The notes beneath the pieces are model-generated. The model searched no databases and was not told where the DNA came from. It saw only the letters and a program-made list of their open reading frames with translations. Of a stretch of 64,000 bases of DNA, positions 34,492 to 43,306 are shown piece after piece. The stretch comes from Danxiaibacter flavus. GTDB lineage: Bacteria; Bacteroidota; Bacteroidia; Chitinophagales; Chitinophagaceae. Within the stretch, counting starts at the first letter, position 1. Each line of letters begins with the position of its first letter. The stretch covers positions 124,001 to 188,000 of the forward strand of contig NZ_JAULBC010000001.1 in NCBI RefSeq assembly GCF_041060425.1. Direction: 5' to 3'. The translations under genes were made by a program, and so were the position numbers.

Positions 34492-35445
34492 TTAGACATC
34501 TTTGTATTCATTAAGTTTATGTAACTCTATAATTGTCGTCTTCCCGTCCGGGCTTTCGCGGTACATGGGAACAAATTTGGCGCGGAATTTAATTTCGTCG
34601 TAAGTGTAAGAAGTGCGTTGAAGAACGGTGGAGGAATAGGTTTCATCAAAAGCTCTTACAAGGACGTATACTTCCACATCAGCAGCTTTCATGTCGTCGT
34701 ATGATAAGCCGAGTAGGGGACTTGTGTCATCAATCGGATGAACTACCGTGAAGTTCATCGGCAAAAGATCTACATGATTTCTTTCAAGGTTCAGTTCATA
34801 AAACTTGTAAACGGATTTACCATTTTCTAAAGCCAACAGGCTCAGATTAACTTTGACTTCTGCATTGGTTAGAGAATGATTGTCTTTATAAGATACAAAA
34901 CGGAACATCAATGCCTCCTTTTCCTGAAAAGGTGCAATAAGGGCAGCGTCGGTAAATTTTAAGAAAGCCTTCGGTTTGGAAAAACGCCCATAGAATAAAC
35001 CGGTTGCAATGGCGAATGAAAGGAAGCCTGTCATGGCCTCAAACGCAGCCACCATGTTTGCTCCGTCACCCACGGGGTTAACCCTGCCATACCCAACCGT
35101 AGTAAAAGTTTCGGTGCTGAAAAAGAAGATCTCTTTAATCCGTGACCAGTTATCGGTGTTATAATATCCCTGCAATTCATTAACGCCAAGAACTATATAG
35201 ATAATTGTATAAAGCAGGTTAATGCTGATAAAAAAAAGCACGATCACCGATATGAATTTCCATCGAGGCATGTTGATCATTGCATGAAAAACACTAAACC
35301 GGTTCCAGAATGAAAGGCCTTCCTTTTCCAGGTTAAAGGTGCCGTCTTTATTAATAAATCTTCCTCCATAACTACTGGCATTAACGCCAAATCCTGTATC
35401 ATTATTGATTTTGGAGAAGGGATTGATCTTTGTATAGAGTGCCAT
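34492..35445 (-). CDS. Inward-rectifier potassium channel (KirBac type)
   Basis: 317 residues. A slide-helix region and TM1 near 60-85 (FISVIVLFFISINLLYTII), pore helix and selectivity filter TFTTVGYGRVNP near 113-124, TM2 near 130-150 (AFEAMTGFLSFAIATGLFYG), then a C-terminal cytoplasmic immunoglobulin-like Kir domain (residues 165-317) with LMFRFVSYKDNHS. The tetramer would pass K+ through the inner membrane; gating by the cytoplasmic domain is family knowledge. Confidence 0.9.
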   Translation of the reverse strand: MALYTKINPFSKINNDTGFGVNASSYGGRFINKDGTFNLEKEGLSFWNRFSVFHAMINMPRWKFISVIVLFFISINLLYTIIYIVLGVNELQGYYNTDNWSRIKEIFFFSTETFTTVGYGRVNPVGDGANMVAAFEAMTGFLSFAIATGLFYGRFSKPKAFLKFTDAALIAPFQEKEALMFRFVSYKDNHSLTNAEVKVNLSLLALENGKSVYKFYELNLERNHVDLLPMNFTVVHPIDDTSPLLGLSYDDMKAADVEVYVLVRAFDETYSSTVLQRTSYTYDEIKFRAKFVPMYRESPDGKTTIIELHKLNEYKDV

Positions 35446-35522
35446 AAAACGCTTTGGTTTATAGCTGTAATATTAATAAAATTGCATCTTCTAATCTTAC
35501 TTATTCTCACCGTCGGTAAATT

Positions 35523-36086
35523 ATGAGTGAATATAAACTGTACATGTTATTGCTCGGTTGTAAACCGGAAGGCAGGAACACCGAACAACACGATGTGTTA
35601 TTTGGCATAGCAAAAGAATTAAGAGATCTTATCCCTCAGATCAAGGCATTCTGGCCTGGTCCGCACAAGATCCATGTTGATGCGTGGCGGGAGGTAAAAA
35701 ATGTAAACGGTAAGGCGGTGTCCGTTAGGTTGAAGAATGAATTGTTGCAACAATCTTCTGCATACAAATTGTTTTTTATTAATCTTGGTGGCTACAGGCA
35801 AAATGCTTTTGATGAATTTCATTATAAGATGCTGGCCGTTGCGAAAGAGAAGGGTGACGCGATAACCCAGGCAAAAATGACTGCTTTCTATCAGCATACA
35901 GGGTTTGCCGGTGCAGCATCTCATGTGGATGATAAATATGGCGTGGATGTTGATGATCTGTATGAAATACAGGACATTCTTCCTCAGGACATAAAAGCGC
36001 AATACGTTATTGATATTCAACCGGCTGAAGGTTCTCAGGAAGAAGATGCAATACACCTTGGTTATTTTAAGCTCGATAGCTTGTAA
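35523..36086 (+). CDS. DUF1543 domain protein
   Basis: 187 residues, cytoplasmic, no signal peptide. Opens MSEYKLYMLLLGCKPEGRN followed by EQHDVLFGIA, the DUF1543 pattern; a second repeat-like half begins near YKLFFINLGGYRQNAFDEFH (about residue 80). The function of the family is unknown. 49 bp upstream of the next gene on the same strand. Confidence 0.8.
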   Translation: MSEYKLYMLLLGCKPEGRNTEQHDVLFGIAKELRDLIPQIKAFWPGPHKIHVDAWREVKNVNGKAVSVRLKNELLQQSSAYKLFFINLGGYRQNAFDEFHYKMLAVAKEKGDAITQAKMTAFYQHTGFAGAASHVDDKYGVDVDDLYEIQDILPQDIKAQYVIDIQPAEGSQEEDAIHLGYFKLDSL

Positions 36087-36135
36087 CTTTATGTAACTAT
36101 GATGCTGTTTTCTTTGTTAACTTAAATAAAGCAAT

Positions 36136-36618
36136 ATGGCATTTCCAGATACAACATTGATAAAAGCGCTTCGGGAAACAGCAATGCGTCTGCGTAATGG
36201 CGCCTATTATGCGTGGGGTAATCACGGTGGTTGCAATTGTGGAAACCTGTTACAGGTGGTTACAAGTTTGAGCAGGGAAGAAATACAGGCTTATGCACAA
36301 TCGGGTATTGGCGAATGGACGGAAATTGCGGAAGACTATTGTCCTGTAACGGATGCGCCTGCATACATGTTGATCGCACGGCTCGAAGGAATCGGACTGA
36401 CTCCCACAGATATTCATCACATAGAATACCTCGATGATAAAGAAGTGCTATATGCTTTGGCCGGTGGCTTTCGCTGGTTGAAAAGAAATGTGAGAGAAGA
36501 TGTGATTGATTACCTTGAGGCATTCGCTAATCTGTTACAACAAAAACTGGATGCAAAAAACAGCGAATTAATTACTGGTGCGTTTCTGCAAACTGCACCA
36601 GCGCTCTCCGTCTCTTAA
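36136..36618 (+). CDS. Protein of unknown function with NHGGCNCGNL motif
   Basis: 160 residues, no signal peptide or membrane segment. A Cys-x-Cys pair in NHGGCNCGNLLQ (about residues 29-40) and a third Cys in AEDYCPVTDAP could bind metal (inference). The rest looks helical. Possibly cotranscribed with the DUF1543 gene. I do not recognise the family. Confidence 0.7.
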   Translation: MAFPDTTLIKALRETAMRLRNGAYYAWGNHGGCNCGNLLQVVTSLSREEIQAYAQSGIGEWTEIAEDYCPVTDAPAYMLIARLEGIGLTPTDIHHIEYLDDKEVLYALAGGFRWLKRNVREDVIDYLEAFANLLQQKLDAKNSELITGAFLQTAPALSVS

Positions 36619-36629
36619 CACACTTTTCT

Positions 36630-37148
36630 TCAAACTACATCATTTTCTATCATTCGCTTATTACGGGAGAAATAATTGTGAACTATGAGCGAAACCGGCA
36701 ATCCTATGGCCAGCATTAATACAATTGTGCCTGTAATGGCGGATTGAAGATTGAATGTGATAGGTGGTAGTTGGGTCAATGGCAATACCAGCAGGTTCAT
36801 AATCAGCCAGACACAAATGCCATATGTCAAGCCTGCGAGAACAGGGTAGTTGTGCATGAATTTGATGCGCGGATACAGGAAGAAATAAAGTATGGTAAAA
36901 GAAAATGCGATGATATAATGAAATACAATTCCGGCTACAATAAAAGATGCGCCGGAATACGCTGCTTTTCCAAATGCGGCGCTGGCAATATATTTAAACA
37001 CGATCATCGGATCCTTGTGGGTTTTCATGTAAAACATGATCAGGGCCGTTACAATATCAAGCGTGCCTGCTATTAATCCGGCCTTTATTATGGTCGCAAT
37101 TGGTTTGGATGGTCTGTTATTGGTGAACACTGTTTGTGTAGATGCCAT
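36630..37148 (-). CDS. Small integral membrane protein (five hydrophobic segments)
   Basis: 172 residues. Segments near 22-42, 60-80, 85-97 (IIAFSFTILYFFLYP), 105-125 and 140-160. Resembles uncharacterised YagU/DUF1440-like membrane proteins, but this is a loose match. Converges on the preceding gene, with 11 bp between stops. Confidence 0.7.
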   Translation of the reverse strand: MASTQTVFTNNRPSKPIATIIKAGLIAGTLDIVTALIMFYMKTHKDPMIVFKYIASAAFGKAAYSGASFIVAGIVFHYIIAFSFTILYFFLYPRIKFMHNYPVLAGLTYGICVWLIMNLLVLPLTQLPPITFNLQSAITGTIVLMLAIGLPVSLIVHNYFSRNKRMIENDVV

Positions 37149-37312
37149 GATAAAGTGTTTGAGAATATTTACTGATTAGAATGCTTAGTCAAGATATTTT
37201 TTAAAGCATATCTTCTATAAATAAAATGGTGCAAGCTGTAGCAGTATCGTCGCCTCGATGAATAATTTGATTAACCAAAATCAAAAATGGAATGACAGTA
37301 CGCTTTTCGTCG

Positions 37313-37461
37313 ATAGCCCGTAGGGCTTAAAGTTCAATAGAAAATCCAACGTTCTGGATTCCTTTGTCCGTAGGACATTAACCTTTTATTGGTTAAAGCC
37401 CTAACGGGCCAGGATGCTTAGAATCCAATCCCTTCTATTGAGCTTAATTCCCTACGGGAAA
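37313..37461. repeat. REP/MITE-like element: two inverted 72-bp units with CCCGTAGGG palindromes
   Basis: Four short palindromes with three-base centres: AGCCCGTAGGGCT, GTCCGTAGGAC, GCCCTAACGGGC and TTCCCTACGGGAA. The right half, reverse-complemented, aligns with the left half (CCCGTAGGG, TCAATAGAA, TTAACC in the same order). The centre is TTAACC-TTTTATT-GGTTAA. The whole could fold into one long hairpin. Confidence 0.85.
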
Positions 37462-37592
37462 ATCTGTTGCTGTCATGACAGTCTGCACAATTCTAAATAT
37501 ACTCAAACCCTCGCGTAATACGTAGCAGTCACTAACTTTTTAAGTAGTGTGATGCCTTGTCGAAAACAGGGTGAATTCTTCACTTCAATCTC

Positions 37593-37600
37593 TACATTTG
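37593..37600 (+). promoter_or_regulatory. TACATTTG, candidate -7 element of the alcohol dehydrogenase gene
   Basis: Exact TAnnTTTG match 61 bp before the ATG; the -33 element is not clear. Confidence 0.45.
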
Positions 37601-37661
37601 TACCCGAAAAAAATAAGCGCATTATTGTGCGCAATGTTCAATCAGGTAAACAGAAATTTTT

Positions 37662-38705
37662 ATGATAGCAACAAAAGCATATGCTGCGCAGAAAGCGAAT
37701 GCGCCTTTGACTCCTTTTTCATTTGAACGCAGAGATGTTGGCCCGGACGACGTGCAGGTTGAAATACTGTACTGCGGTGTTTGTCATTCAGATCTTCACC
37801 AGGTAAAAGATGAATGGGGTGGCTCTATTTTTCCAATGGTGCCCGGACATGAAATTGTTGGCCGCGTTGTTAAAGTTGGTTCTAATGTTACAAAGTTCAA
37901 AGAAGGTGATTTTGCCGGCGTGGGTGTAATGGTCGACTCCTGCAGGGTTTGTAAAAATTGTGCACAAGATCTCGAACAATACTGTGTGGAAGGAATGACC
38001 GGCACTTACAATGCCATTGAGCGTGATGGCAAGACCGTTGCCCAGGGCGGTTATTCATCCCAGATCGTTACTGACCAAAAGTATGTATTGAAAGTATCTC
38101 CGAAGCTTGATCTTAAAGCAGTAGCGCCGCTGTTGTGTGCCGGTATCACTACTTATTCACCGCTTAGGTATGTTGGTGTAACCAAAGGAACAAAAGTTGG
38201 CGTTGTTGGATTGGGTGGACTTGGTCACATGGCCGTAAAATTTGCAGTTTCATTTGGAGCGGAAGTGACTATGCTTAGTACATCCAAATCAAAAGAAGCC
38301 GATGCAAGAAAGCTTGGCGCACACAAATTCGCGCTTACTACGGACAAAGAAGCGATGGAGGAGTACAAAAGCTATTTCGACGTAATTCTGAATACGGTAT
38401 CAGCAAATCATAGCTATGAGCAATATCTCGATCTGCTTGACCTTAACGGCAAGATGGTGATAGTTGGTTTGCCGCCAGAAGCTTCTCCGGTTGGTGCTTT
38501 TACACTGTTGAACAATCGCCGCAGTATCATTGGTTCAATGATTGGCGGTATAAAAGAAACGCAGGAAATGTTGGATTACTGCGCCGAACACAATATTGTG
38601 GCCGATGTAGAACTCATCCCCATGAATTACATTAACGAGGCTTACGATCGCATGTTGAAAAATGACGTGAAGTACCGTTTTGTACTGGATTTATCTACTA
38701 TCTAA
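37662..38705 (+). CDS. Zinc-dependent NAD(P) alcohol dehydrogenase (YahK/CAD-like)
   Basis: 347 residues, medium-chain dehydrogenase. Catalytic zinc ligands Cys41 (CGVCHSDLH) and His63 (PGHEIVG); structural zinc cysteines in SCRVCKNCAQDLEQYC; Rossmann motif GLGGLGHMAVKFA near residue 188, followed by a loop with STSKSKE after MLSTS, the Ser/Lys pattern typical of NADP-preferring members. Likely reduces aldehydes; substrate unknown. Ends in a strong terminator, so single-gene transcript. Confidence 0.92.
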   Translation: MIATKAYAAQKANAPLTPFSFERRDVGPDDVQVEILYCGVCHSDLHQVKDEWGGSIFPMVPGHEIVGRVVKVGSNVTKFKEGDFAGVGVMVDSCRVCKNCAQDLEQYCVEGMTGTYNAIERDGKTVAQGGYSSQIVTDQKYVLKVSPKLDLKAVAPLLCAGITTYSPLRYVGVTKGTKVGVVGLGGLGHMAVKFAVSFGAEVTMLSTSKSKEADARKLGAHKFALTTDKEAMEEYKSYFDVILNTVSANHSYEQYLDLLDLNGKMVIVGLPPEASPVGAFTLLNNRRSIIGSMIGGIKETQEMLDYCAEHNIVADVELIPMNYINEAYDRMLKNDVKYRFVLDLSTI

Positions 38706-38710
38706 ATAAC

Positions 38711-38745
38711 AAGAGCTGGAGGGTTGATTTCACCCTCCAGCTCTT
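38711..38745 (+). terminator. Hairpin terminator after the alcohol dehydrogenase gene
   Basis: Fourteen-bp perfect stem AAGAGCTGGAGGGT/ACCCTCCAGCTCTT with loop TGATTTC, 5 bp after the stop. Little T-run on either strand, so termination efficiency is uncertain. Confidence 0.75.
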
Positions 38746-38774
38746 ACGTATAACATGCAACGTATAACTTACAG

Positions 38775-39173
38775 CTAGTTAATAATTACCGAACAAGCCT
38801 TAAACTTCCCCGAAGCCTCCTCCAGTTGTTGTATCTCCATATAGGAAATCTTTTCCGTAACAAAATCTTCAAAAGTCCTTTCACTGTTTTTCAATGCATA
38901 TTGCAATTGGTCACTTAGCGTGCGGGCTTTTTCTTCGCCTACAAGATGCTGGGAAGATTCGAATAGATCATTGCATAAATCACTTAACCTGTTACACTGT
39001 GTGCGGGGATAGATTTTCTGCTTCATTTTGATGTAAACATCATTTAAAAGATCTGAAATTTCAGAAAGGATCTGAGACAGTTTGTCGCGATCCGTTCGTG
39101 GTCCGGCTTTGATTTCCGACGACAGGCTTAGCATTTCCTTTGAAACATCCCAGGTATCCCTGATCAGACTCAT
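38775..39173 (-). CDS. Conserved-looking small helical protein of unknown function
   Basis: 132 residues, no signal peptide, predicted almost all helical with heptad-like spacing (SDLLNDVYIKMKQ, ESSQHLVGEEKARTL, QLQYALKNSERTF). Starts MSLIRDTWDVSKEMLSL. Next to another small cytoplasmic unknown on the same strand, 102 bp apart. Confidence 0.7.
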   Translation of the reverse strand: MSLIRDTWDVSKEMLSLSSEIKAGPRTDRDKLSQILSEISDLLNDVYIKMKQKIYPRTQCNRLSDLCNDLFESSQHLVGEEKARTLSDQLQYALKNSERTFEDFVTEKISYMEIQQLEEASGKFKACSVIIN

Positions 39174-39275
39174 ATCTAAAAAATTTAAACAAACTAAAAT
39201 AATTTCTTTTTGTGGTTATTTTTTGGATATCGGACAGGTACGGATATTATCAATGTTTTTTTAATGGATTACTAA

Positions 39276-39803
39276 TTACTTTTCAGTTTTTTCGCCTTCA
39301 AAGTAATCCATTCTGTGCTTGAACAACACATTGAAGGTAGTTAATGAACCATAAATACGGGTAATATATTGCTGGATGTTAATTTTATCTTCATCAGTCA
39401 GTTTATCATGGCTGTTAATGCGCTGTTCCAGCACACGCAGCCTGTCACGCAGCATCACAATTTTATGAAAGAAGGTTTCGATCGGAATTTCTTTTTCTTT
39501 AAGAGAGCTATCACCGGGCTTTAGGATCATCAGACCATTTTGCCATTTCTCTCCGAGGGGAATTACTTCGGAAACATCGCTCCATTCGCGCAGGATTTTC
39601 ATTAAAGCCTCTTCTGCCTCATTAAAACTGACATTGTATTCACTCTCGACTTTCTCAATGATTTCAAGATTGTTTTCTTTGCTCAGTGTTTTAATTCCGC
39701 CTTCAATAAAACAAATGTCGTAAGCTCTTTTATGAACATGAATTATAACACCTTTCCCATAAGTAATGTGGTTTACCCGGGAACCAACACCTAATACATC
39801 CAT
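39276..39803 (-). CDS. Protein with N-terminal SH3/Tudor-like fold, function unknown
   Basis: 175 residues. The first 45 residues (VGSRVNHITYGKGVIIHVH ... IKTL) look like the small beta-barrel found at the C-terminus of PcrA/UvrD helicases, where it binds RNA polymerase; the remainder is helical (LRDRLRVLEQRINSHDKL). No helicase domain. A nucleic-acid- or polymerase-binding role is inference from the fold alone. Confidence 0.65.
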   Translation of the reverse strand: MDVLGVGSRVNHITYGKGVIIHVHKRAYDICFIEGGIKTLSKENNLEIIEKVESEYNVSFNEAEEALMKILREWSDVSEVIPLGEKWQNGLMILKPGDSSLKEKEIPIETFFHKIVMLRDRLRVLEQRINSHDKLTDEDKINIQQYITRIYGSLTTFNVLFKHRMDYFEGEKTEK

Positions 39804-39973
39804 GAATAATAAGATTTGAATTAAGGGCCTAAAAATAGTAAATAAAGCGTGTTCAGCGTTCTGACGTTAGCTGCTAAAGTTAAATCACATTCGGTAATCG
39901 GCGTGGGACTACAATGACACGGTATTTTCAATGCGGTGGATGTTGTTAGGAAAAGGTTTGTTTAACCGGGGCA

Positions 39974-40002
39974 TTTGTCAACCTGTCAGTGTATTAGCTT
40001 TG
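39974..40002 (+). promoter_or_regulatory. Promoter of htpG (TTTG-N17-TAGCTTTG)
   Basis: TTTG at 39974-39977 and TAGCTTTG at 39995-40002, spacer slightly shorter than the usual 19. The leader would be about 90 nt. Confidence 0.5.
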
Positions 40003-40101
40003 GTATTTGGTTTGTGTATTTCTCAGGTTTAAAAAATGAAGCCGGGTACAGGTATTTTGCCGTATTTCCGGTAACGATTGACATTAAAAAAAGTTTTCAT
40101 T

Positions 40102-41916
40102 ATGCAAAAAGGACAGATAAGAGTTCAAACAGAAAACATTTTCCCTATCATTAAAAAATTTCTCTACAGCGAGCATGAGATTTTTCTCCGTGAATTGGTA
40201 AGTAATGCTGTAGATGCCAGTCAAAAATTGCAGACGCTGGCCAATACTGGCGAAGCAAAAGGTGAGCTGGGCGAATTGCGCATTGATATTAAGATTGATG
40301 CCGACAAAAAAACATTAAGCATTATTGACCGTGGTATTGGTATGACCGCGGAAGAAGTGGACAAATACATAAACCAGGTTGCTTTTAGCGGGGCGGAAGA
40401 GTTCCTGGATAAATATAAGGATGCAAACATCATCGGGCATTTTGGTCTCGGTTTCTACAGCTCGTTCATGGTGAGTGACAAAGTGGAAATCTTTACAAAA
40501 AGCTACAAGGATGCTCCTGCAGTATTCTGGAGCTGTGACGGCAGCCCTGAATTTGAATTGCACGAGACGGAGAAGGCTGACAGAGGAACTGAAATAGTGC
40601 TGCACATTAATGACGAAAGCACTGAATTTCTTGAAGCAGACAGAATTCGTGGTATTCTCGAGAGATTCTGCCGTTTTCTGCCGATACCTGTTTATTTTGA
40701 AGACAACCAGATCAACAATACCAACCCGATCTGGACAAAAAAACCTTCAGATCTTACAACTGAAGACTATCAGAAATTTTACAAGGAGTTATATCCGTAC
40801 GGTGAAACCCCGTTGTTCTGGATACACCTGAATGTTGACTATCCTTTCAATCTTACTGGGATCCTGTATTTTCCTAAAATAAAGCAGTCATACGAAATAC
40901 AGAAAGATAAGATCCAGCTGTACAGCAACCAGGTATTTGTTACGGATGAAGTGAAAGATATTGTTCCGGAATTTTTAATGCTGCTACAGGGAGTTATCGA
41001 TAGTCCGGATATTCCGCTTAACGTTAGCCGTAGCTACTTACAGGGGGATCCTAACGTTAAAAAGATCAATGCACACATCACCAAAAAAGTTGCTGATAAG
41101 CTTGACGAGATCTTTAAGACAGACCGCGCTTCTTTCGAAGAAAAATGGGAAAGCCTTGGCCTGTTTGTGAAGTATGGGATGATGACTGACGATAAGTTTC
41201 TTGATAAGGCAAACAAGTTCCTGCTGATGGAAGATGCTGAAACCAGGAAGTTCTATACGTTAGAAGAATACAAAATAGAAACAGAAACGCTGCAAAAAAA
41301 CAAAGAAGGGAAGCAGGTTATTCTGTACACTACAAATCCGGTACAGCAGGATGCCTATATCAAAGCATCTGTAGCCAAGGGATACAAAGTGGTTAAAATG
41401 GAAACCATTGTGGATGCAGCCTTTATCAATAACATGGAGCTGAAATGGGAAAACATCCATTTTACGCGCGTGGATGCAGACATTGTTGATAACCTTATTG
41501 ACAAGCAGGAGGATACAGACTCTGTTCTTAATAGCGACGAAACAACCCAATTAAAAGAGTTATTTGGCGTGCAGATCCCGGATCTTCATGTAACCGTGGA
41601 GGTAAAAGGGCTTAGTCCCGAAACTGCTCCGGTTGTAGCTACCCGTCCTGAACTGATGCGTCGTATGAAAGATATGGCTGCTATGGGCGGAGGAATGAGC
41701 GCATTTTATGCAAACATGCCGGACGAAGTAACATTAACAGTGAACGGTAATCACCCGATCTACCAGCACTTATTGAAAGAAGAAGACAAGTCAAAAAAGG
41801 AAAAGCAGGTTCGAAACCTGGCTGATCTGGCACTGTTGTCACAGGGTTTGCTGAAAGGGAATGATCTTACCAATTTTATTAGCCGCAGCGTGGAATTGAT
41901 GCAAAATGGTAATTAA
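40102..41916 (+). CDS. htpG: Molecular chaperone HtpG (Hsp90)
   Basis: 604 residues from MQKGQIRVQTENIFPIIKKF; a TTG-initiated extension from 40078 is not needed. GHKL ATPase motifs: ELVSNAVDAS (catalytic Glu/Asn), DRGIGM near residue 75, GHFGLGFYS near 113. The middle domain carries NVSRSYLQGD; the C-terminal dimerisation domain is present. Bacterial family length about 600-630. ATP-driven cytosolic chaperone. Followed by its own terminator. Confidence 0.96.
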   Translation: MQKGQIRVQTENIFPIIKKFLYSEHEIFLRELVSNAVDASQKLQTLANTGEAKGELGELRIDIKIDADKKTLSIIDRGIGMTAEEVDKYINQVAFSGAEEFLDKYKDANIIGHFGLGFYSSFMVSDKVEIFTKSYKDAPAVFWSCDGSPEFELHETEKADRGTEIVLHINDESTEFLEADRIRGILERFCRFLPIPVYFEDNQINNTNPIWTKKPSDLTTEDYQKFYKELYPYGETPLFWIHLNVDYPFNLTGILYFPKIKQSYEIQKDKIQLYSNQVFVTDEVKDIVPEFLMLLQGVIDSPDIPLNVSRSYLQGDPNVKKINAHITKKVADKLDEIFKTDRASFEEKWESLGLFVKYGMMTDDKFLDKANKFLLMEDAETRKFYTLEEYKIETETLQKNKEGKQVILYTTNPVQQDAYIKASVAKGYKVVKMETIVDAAFINNMELKWENIHFTRVDADIVDNLIDKQEDTDSVLNSDETTQLKELFGVQIPDLHVTVEVKGLSPETAPVVATRPELMRRMKDMAAMGGGMSAFYANMPDEVTLTVNGNHPIYQHLLKEEDKSKKEKQVRNLADLALLSQGLLKGNDLTNFISRSVELMQNGN

Positions 41917-41955
41917 GAACTTAGTCGTATAGCGACAGGCTTATTTTAATATAAA

Positions 41956-41999
41956 AGAGTGGTGATGGATATGCCTATATCAATCGCCACTCTCTTTTT
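41956..41999 (+). terminator. Intrinsic terminator of htpG
   Basis: AGAGTGGTGAT pairs with ATCGCCACTCT (one wobble), then CTTTTTG. It also faces the convergent DUF6496 gene. Confidence 0.75.
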
Positions 42000-42012
42000 G
42001 GGTCTCACATAG

Positions 42013-42339
42013 TCAGGATTTTTTACTGGCAGACTTTCTACGAGCTGCCTTTTTGGGTGCGCTTCTTTTTGCTGCTTTCTTAGGTGCAGCTCTTTTTGCT
42101 GCTTTTTTGGGTGCAGCGCGCTTAGCTGTTTTTCTTGGCGCTGCTTTTTTTGCGGTTTTAGAAGCAGCTTTTTTAGGAACTTTCGCTCCTTCTTCTCTTG
42201 CTTCAGACAAGCCAATTGCTATAGCTTGTTTGGGATTAGTAACTTTTCTACCACTGCGTCCACTTTTCAGTTTCCCTTCTTTCATTTCGTGCATGCTCTT
42301 TTCTACCTTTTTCTGGCTTTTTGCAGAATATTTCGCCAT
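42013..42339 (-). CDS. DUF6496-type protein with histone-H1-like Lys/Ala tail
   Basis: 108 residues from MAKYSAKSQKKVEKSMHEM (the longer frame to 42393 adds an unlikely N-terminus). Residues 1-52 form a small conserved domain (GKLKSGRSGRKVTNPKQA, then IAIGLSEAREEG). Residues 53-108 are an extremely basic tail of repeated AAPKKAAKR-like units, as in eukaryotic H1 and bacterial H1-like proteins. Probable DNA or RNA compaction role by composition (inference). The tail is repetitive at DNA level too, so its length may vary between strains. Confidence 0.8.
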   Translation of the reverse strand: MAKYSAKSQKKVEKSMHEMKEGKLKSGRSGRKVTNPKQAIAIGLSEAREEGAKVPKKAASKTAKKAAPRKTAKRAAPKKAAKRAAPKKAAKRSAPKKAARRKSASKKS

Positions 42340-42557
42340 CTGGATATTTTTAAGAATGAATAATGGGTTATCACTGATTCTGCCACAAATCATTTGCCAT
42401 GACTAACGAATATTAGGAAGTAAGCCTTTTCAAAGAAAAAAATGGTGAAAAATGGCTGCAATCTCTTCAAATAAACCTTTTTGCGTGTACTGCACCTTTG
42501 GTTTTGCTGTAAATACTGTTGCCGAATCGCTGCAAATGAGGAATGTATGCCACATTG

Positions 42558-42604
42558 GAAGACCGTAAGACAGTAAGATCGTAAGACCGTAAGATCGTAA
42601 GAGG
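42558..42604 (+). repeat. GTAAGAC array, antisense at the stop of the cupin gene
   Basis: Plus strand GGAAGACCGTAAGACAGTAA to GTAAGAGG, then the reverse complement of the cupin stop. Unlike the other arrays its closing end, not its opening end, touches the gene. Confidence 0.9.
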
Positions 42605-43009
42605 TTACTCTTTGCCGTTGATGGTTAACAAGAGAAAGCTGTCTTCCGTTGCTTTTATATGATGGCTTACCTGCCGCTCAATGGCCAGCATCTGGCGCTG
42701 TGAGATGCTTTCTGTAGTTCCGTTTACTACAACTTCCACACTTCCTTCCAGCACCTGCAAGGTTAGGATGCCATTCACAACATTGTCATTGATTTCTGCG
42801 TTAGCATGCATTGCAACCACCACCACCGTCACACCTTCAGTTTTAAAGACGGTTATGGCATTGCGGTCATTTTTTTGCCAGGCTTCCTCAGATTTTAGCT
42901 GCTTAATATAAGATTGCAGGTTGATAAAAACATGCGGAGCTGCTATTAGCCTATCGCCCTGTGGCCGGTTGTTTGTCGCTTCGTTCATTTTTACATCCAT
43001 CTCTTGCAC
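42605..43009 (-). CDS. Cupin-fold small protein
   Basis: 134 residues. A single beta-barrel: VVVVAMHANAEINDNVVNG then LTLQVLEGSVEVVVNG and ISQRQMLAIERQVSHHIKA, matching the two cupin motifs with the HHI histidines retained but the first-motif histidine cluster reduced to one His. Metal binding is therefore uncertain. Possibly a ligand-sensing or stress protein; no partner genes. Confidence 0.75.
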   Translation of the reverse strand: MQEMDVKMNEATNNRPQGDRLIAAPHVFINLQSYIKQLKSEEAWQKNDRNAITVFKTEGVTVVVVAMHANAEINDNVVNGILTLQVLEGSVEVVVNGTTESISQRQMLAIERQVSHHIKATEDSFLLLTINGKE

Positions 43010-43255
43010 TTTTTATTTTAATAATGCAAGAAGCATGCAAATTGTTCGCCTTAAGTGGCCGTAATTATATTAATCAGGATTAATAATATGGTAAATCGGT
43101 TGCATGCAATAAAACGTTTATTTAGCAACTTTTCGACAAAGTAGTTAAGCTTTAAATAATTGGAAAAATGTTACATGTGTAACAAAACAACAACCCGGGT
43201 GTACCTATTCTGCAAACCCATCCTCCACTACATACCACCTATGGCCGGCCCAACA

Positions 43256-43306
43256 TTTTCACATTTGCATATTCGCACATTCTCGCATTCCATTTTCAAT
43301 TCTCAA
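43256..43306 (-). repeat. Composite AATTGA + AATGTGCAA repeat supplying the purU stop
   Basis: Minus strand: AATTGAGAATTGAAAATGG, then AATGCGAGAATGTGCGAATA, then TGCAAATGTG. The TGA of the first AATTGA is the stop codon of purU. The same composite order occurs at the end of ispH. Confidence 0.85.

Larger units (their letters stand above)
37149..37661. other. Intergenic region with a 150-bp inverted-repeat element
   Basis: No gene seen. It contains the CCCGTAGGG element at 37313-37461 and the ADH promoter element at 37593-37600; the rest is unremarkable. Confidence 0.75.

Noticed and set aside
40078..40101. Extended TTG start for htpG
   Set aside because: The ATG at 40102 gives the family-standard N-terminus; the extension has no support.
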